DNA of 64,000 bases. Source: Pseudorhodoferax sp. Leaf267 (GTDB lineage Bacteria; Pseudomonadota; Gammaproteobacteria; Burkholderiales; Burkholderiaceae_C). The stretch lies in NCBI RefSeq assembly GCF_001422405.1, contig NZ_LMMV01000012.1:164830-228829 (forward strand), read 5' to 3'. This document shows positions 61,310-64,000 of this stretch, piece by piece. Under the pieces are notes generated by a model. It was given only the letters and a program-made list of their open reading frames with translations. It was not told the DNA's origin and did no database searches. Every line of letters starts with the position of its first letter. Position 1 is the first letter of the stretch. Position numbers and translations under genes: made by a program.

Positions 61310-62661
61310 CACGTCAATACTTCGGCACCGACGGCATCCGCGGCACCGTGGGCGTTGCGCCCATCACGCCCGATTTCGTGCTGCGGCTGGCGCACTCCGT
61401 CGGCCGCGTGCTGCGCAGGACCGAGCACCGGCCCACGGTGCTGATCGGCAAGGACACACGCATCTCCGGCTACATGCTGGAAAGCGCGCTGGAGTCGGGC
61501 TTCAACTCGGCCGGCGTCGACGTGGTGCTCCTGGGGCCGCTGCCCACGCCCGGCGTGGCCTACCTCACGCGTGCGCAGCGCGCCAGCCTGGGCGTGGTCA
61601 TCAGCGCCAGCCACAACCCCTTCGCCGACAACGGCATCAAGTTCTTCAGCGCGCAGGGCACGAAGCTGCCCGATCAGTGGGAGCGCGAGGTCGAGGCCGC
61701 GCTGGAGATGCCGCCGCAGTGGGCCGAGTCCGCCGACCTGGGCAAGACGCGCCGGCTCGAAGACGCGGCCGGCCGGTACATCGAGTTCTGCAAGAGCACC
61801 TTCCCGAGTGCACTGACCCTGAAGGGCCTGCGCATCGTGGTCGACGCCGCCCATGGTGCGGCCTACCAGATCGCGCCCCTGGTGTTCCACGAACTGGGCG
61901 CCGAGGTCATCTCCATCGGCTGCGCGCCCGATGGCATGAACATCAACGAGAAAGTCGGCGCCACCCACCCCCAGGCTTTGATCGAGCAGGTGCTTGCGCA
62001 GGGTGCCCATTTCGGCATCGCGCTGGACGGCGATGCCGACCGCCTGCAGTTGGTGGACGGCAACGGTCGCCTGTTCAACGGCGACGAGATCCTGTACCTG
62101 CTGGTCAAGGAGCGCCTGTCGCGCGGCGGCAGCCAGCAGAGCAAGCGGGCCGGCGACGCCGTGCCTGGCGTGGTCGGCACGCTGATGACCAACAAGGCGG
62201 TGGAGCTTGCCTTGCGCGCCAAGGGCGTCGACCTGGTGCGCGCCAAAGTCGGCGACCGCTACGTGCTCGAAGAAATGGAAAAGCGCGGCTGGCTGCTGGG
62301 CGGGGAGGGTTCGGGCCATTTGCTGACGCTGGACAAGCACACCACGGGCGACGGCCTGGTCAGCGCGCTCCAGGTGCTGCAGGTCTGCGTGCGCAGCCGC
62401 CAGAGCCTGTCCGAGGTGCTGGGCGACCTCACGCTGTTCCCGCAGGTGCTCATCAACGTGCGGCTGCAGCCCGGTCAGGACTGGAAGTCCAACACCGCGA
62501 TGACGGCCGCCACGGCCGATGCCGAGCGCGAGCTGGGCGAGGACGGCCGCGTGCTGATCCGCGCCAGCGGCACCGAGCCCCTGGTACGCGTGATGGTCGA
62601 GGCGCGCGACGCCGACCAGGCACGCCGCTGCGCAGAGCGCATCGCCGCCACGCTGCGCTGA
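61306..62661 (+). CDS. glmM: Phosphoglucosamine mutase
   Basis: Interconverts glucosamine-6- and -1-phosphate for peptidoglycan and lipopolysaccharide. The 451-residue enzyme has the N-terminal [12 protein letters not shown], the phosphoserine loop [11 protein letters not shown], the metal loop DGDADR, and the C-terminal phosphate-binding [12 protein letters not shown]. Length and motifs are standard. It is translationally coupled to folP; the order ftsH-folP-glmM is conserved in proteobacteria. Confidence 0.97.
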   Translation: MTRQYFGTDGIRGTVGVAPITPDFVLRLAHSVGRVLRRTEHRPTVLIGKDTRISGYMLESALESGFNSAGVDVVLLGPLPTPGVAYLTRAQRASLGVVISASHNPFADNGIKFFSAQGTKLPDQWEREVEAALEMPPQWAESADLGKTRRLEDAAGRYIEFCKSTFPSALTLKGLRIVVDAAHGAAYQIAPLVFHELGAEVISIGCAPDGMNINEKVGATHPQALIEQVLAQGAHFGIALDGDADRLQLVDGNGRLFNGDEILYLLVKERLSRGGSQQSKRAGDAVPGVVGTLMTNKAVELALRAKGVDLVRAKVGDRYVLEEMEKRGWLLGGEGSGHLLTLDKHTTGDGLVSALQVLQVCVRSRQSLSEVLGDLTLFPQVLINVRLQPGQDWKSNTAMTAATADAERELGEDGRVLIRASGTEPLVRVMVEARDADQARRCAERIAATLR

Positions 62662-62689
62662 GCCGGGGGGCGCATGGGGCATCGGCAGG

Positions 62690-62729
62690 CTGTCACGCCG
62701 CCGCCATCTGGGCGACACGCAGCGGTCAC
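62690..62729 (+). promoter_or_regulatory. Four PhoB-like half-sites at 11-base spacing
   Basis: CTGTCAC, CCGCCAT, GCGACAC and CGGTCAC start at 62690, 62701, 62712 and 62723, exactly 11 bases apart, each keeping the G..CA(C/T) core of the PhoB half-site CTGTCAT. A weak -10 CACACT lies at 62740-62745. The next gene is an OlsB-like acyltransferase. The first site is the best match; the others are degenerate. Confidence 0.55.
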
Positions 62730-62792
62730 GGCTGCTGCGCACACTGCTCCCAACGCACGGCCGCACTCCGCGCCGCGCCCCAGGAGCACCCC

Positions 62793-63617
62793 ATGCAAGC
62801 CTTGCCAACGCCTGGGTTCGAACCGCTGCGCGGTCTGGACCTCACCGCCACCGCCGCCTCTCAGAACAGCGCGTCCAAGCTGCCCTCGGGCATCTGCGTC
62901 GCCTGGGCGCGCCACCAGGACGAAGTGCGCGAGGCCCAGCGCCTGCGCCACACGGTGTTCGCCGCCGAGATGGGCGCTCGGCTGCCCGGCCCGCTGCCCG
63001 GCCATGACATCGACCTGTTCGACGACTACTGCGAGCACCTGCTAGTGCGCGATGCGGCCACGCGCGCCGTCATCGGAACCTACCGCGTGCTCACGCCGGT
63101 GCAGGCCCGGCGCGTGGGCGGCTTCTACACCGAAGGCGAGTTCGACCTCACGCGGCTGCGCCATCTGCGCGGCCGCATGGTGGAGCTGGGCCGCAGCTGC
63201 GTGCACGCGGAGCGCCGCCACGGCGGCGTGATCATGGCGCTGTGGGGCGGACTCACGGAATTCATGTTGCGCAACCAACTCGACCTCATGATCGGCTGCG
63301 CCAGCATCGCGCTGCTGCACAACGGCGCGCCCAGCGGCGCCCCGGCCGCCAGCCTGTGGCGCCAGCTGCGCGCCACGCACCTGGCCCCCATCACCGAGCA
63401 TGTGCGGCCGCGCCTGCCGCTGCCCGTGGAGCGGCTCGACGACAGCCTGGCCATCGAGCCACCGGCCCTGATCAAGGGCTATCTGCGACTGGGCGCCAAG
63501 GTGCTGGGGCCGCCGGCCTGGGATCCGGACTTCAACACCGCCGACCTGCCTATGCTGATGCGCCTGGCCGACATGCCGGCGCGCTACCGCCGCCACTTCG
63601 CGGCGGGGCGGCCCTGA
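62793..63617 (+). CDS. OlsB-like N-acyltransferase (GNAT/hemolysin-type)
   Basis: A 274-residue GNAT-fold protein of the type that acylates ornithine with 3-hydroxyacyl-ACP to make lyso-ornithine lipid. Family landmarks are EAQRLRHTVFAAEMGARL (residues 47-64), DLFDDYCEHLLVRD, VIGTYRVL, a GEFDL segment, and the central VELGRSCVHAERRHGGVI. The ATG at 62793 has CAGGAG seven bases upstream. A PhoB-like site lies 64 bases upstream. The next gene starts one base after its stop. Ornithine itself as substrate is inference; an autoinducer-like or other acceptor is possible. No OlsA-type acyltransferase is in view. Confidence 0.78.
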   Translation: MQALPTPGFEPLRGLDLTATAASQNSASKLPSGICVAWARHQDEVREAQRLRHTVFAAEMGARLPGPLPGHDIDLFDDYCEHLLVRDAATRAVIGTYRVLTPVQARRVGGFYTEGEFDLTRLRHLRGRMVELGRSCVHAERRHGGVIMALWGGLTEFMLRNQLDLMIGCASIALLHNGAPSGAPAASLWRQLRATHLAPITEHVRPRLPLPVERLDDSLAIEPPALIKGYLRLGAKVLGPPAWDPDFNTADLPMLMRLADMPARYRRHFAAGRP

Positions 63618-63618
63618 C

Positions 63619-64000
63619 ATGCGTGCGGCGTTCGACGCGCTGGGCTTTTGGACCGACGTCGCGGCGCCAGACGCGGTGGGCGGCGACGACGCATCGGAAG
63701 GCGCGAACGCGCGCTACCGTGCCGTCTTCATCTCCGACCTGCACCTGGGCACGCCCGGCTGCCAGGCCGGCCCGCTGCTGGACTTCCTGAAGGCCTACCC
63801 GAGCCAGACCCTGTACCTGGTCGGCGACATCGTCGATGGCTGGCAGCTGCGCCGGCGCTGGTTCTGGCCGCAGGCCCACAACGACGTGGTGCAAAAGCTG
63901 CTGCGCCGTGCGCGCAAGGGCTGCAAGGTCGTGTTTGTGCCCGGCAACCACGATGAGTTTGCGCGCGGCTTTGCCGGCCACCATTTCGGCGGCATCGAGG
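63619..64000 (+). CDS. Metallophosphoesterase, PlcP-like (or LpxH-like), partial
   Basis: The first 127 residues of a gene cut by the window end. Metal-binding motifs in order are SDLHLG (Asp40, His42), GDIVDGW (Asp70) and GNHDEF (Asn110-Asp112). The wording FISDLHLGTPGCQA, VDGWQLRRRWFWP and HNDVVQKLLRRARKG resembles the PlcP/YkuE-like group often labelled UDP-2,3-diacylglucosamine diphosphatase, rather than classic LpxH (which has GDLFEAW). PlcP is a phospholipase C that strips phosphate headgroups under phosphate limitation in Sinorhizobium. The acyltransferase stop and this start are one base apart, so they form one operon. Confidence 0.75.
   Translation, partial: MRAAFDALGFWTDVAAPDAVGGDDASEGANARYRAVFISDLHLGTPGCQAGPLLDFLKAYPSQTLYLVGDIVDGWQLRRRWFWPQAHNDVVQKLLRRARKGCKVVFVPGNHDEFARGFAGHHFGGIE

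Overview
The window is a stretch of high-GC bacterial chromosome from a betaproteobacterium, most probably Burkholderiales and family Comamonadaceae (Acidovorax/Delftia-like). The evidence is the order of housekeeping genes (rpsB-tsf-pyrH-frr-uppS-cdsA-dxr-rseP-bamA-skp-lpxD-fabZ-lpxA-lpxB-rnhB; yhbY divergent from rlmE-ftsH-folP-glmM; carAB-greA), a PhaR polyhydroxyalkanoate regulator, and the character of the proteins. I see no insertion sequence, prophage, CRISPR array, rRNA or clear pseudogene. Nearly all of it is core genome.

Layout. 0-6.2 kb: an exported M20 peptidase, convergent with a six-gene minus-strand operon. That operon starts with a two-subunit Tat-exported molybdenum hydroxylase (iron-sulfur and molybdopterin subunits) and runs through 4-base overlaps into soxX-soxY-soxZ-soxA. 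No soxB or soxCD is present, and SoxY lacks the usual Gly-Gly-Cys-Gly-Gly tail. 6.3-7.9 kb: a PhoD-type phosphatase. 7.9-12.8 kb: the stress operon prkA-yeaH-spoVR. 13-17.2 kb: serB and mfd. 17.3-18.5 kb: ispD-ispF. 18.5-20.7 kb: an OmpR/EnvZ pair with probable OmpR sites upstream. 20.9-25.8 kb: a SIMPL-domain protein, a hydrolase, relA, tRNA-Val and phaR. 25.8-29.7 kb: rimO, tRNA-Leu and rnr. 29.7-33.2 kb: an SDR oxidoreductase, nnr and dadA.

33.4-48.5 kb is one long head-to-tail plus-strand cluster. It covers translation (S2, EF-Ts, ribosome recycling), UMP kinase, isoprenoid, undecaprenyl and CDP-diacylglycerol synthesis, outer-membrane assembly (RseP, BamA, Skp) and the first steps of lipid A synthesis (LpxD, FabZ, LpxA, LpxB), ending with RNase HII and an RNA methyltransferase. 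48.6-53.6 kb is carA-carB-greA. 53.6-57 kb carries a small membrane protein, a class V aminotransferase and a lipoprotein related to family 10 pectate lyases. 57.1-62.7 kb is yhbY and the divergent rlmE-ftsH-folP-glmM. The final 1.3 kb begins what looks like a phosphate-starvation lipid-remodelling operon: four PhoB-like half-sites at 11-base spacing, an OlsB-like acyltransferase, and the start of a metallophosphoesterase that resembles phospholipase PlcP more than LpxH.

The most interesting points are the molybdo-hydroxylase/Sox hybrid operon, the putative Pho-regulated lipid operon at the right edge, structured leaders before rpsB, carA and greA, a hairpin that swallows the folP start codon, a terminator-like hairpin inside the mfd leader, and a tRNA-Leu promoter that overlaps the start of rnr. 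All functions are read from sequence alone, with no database search.
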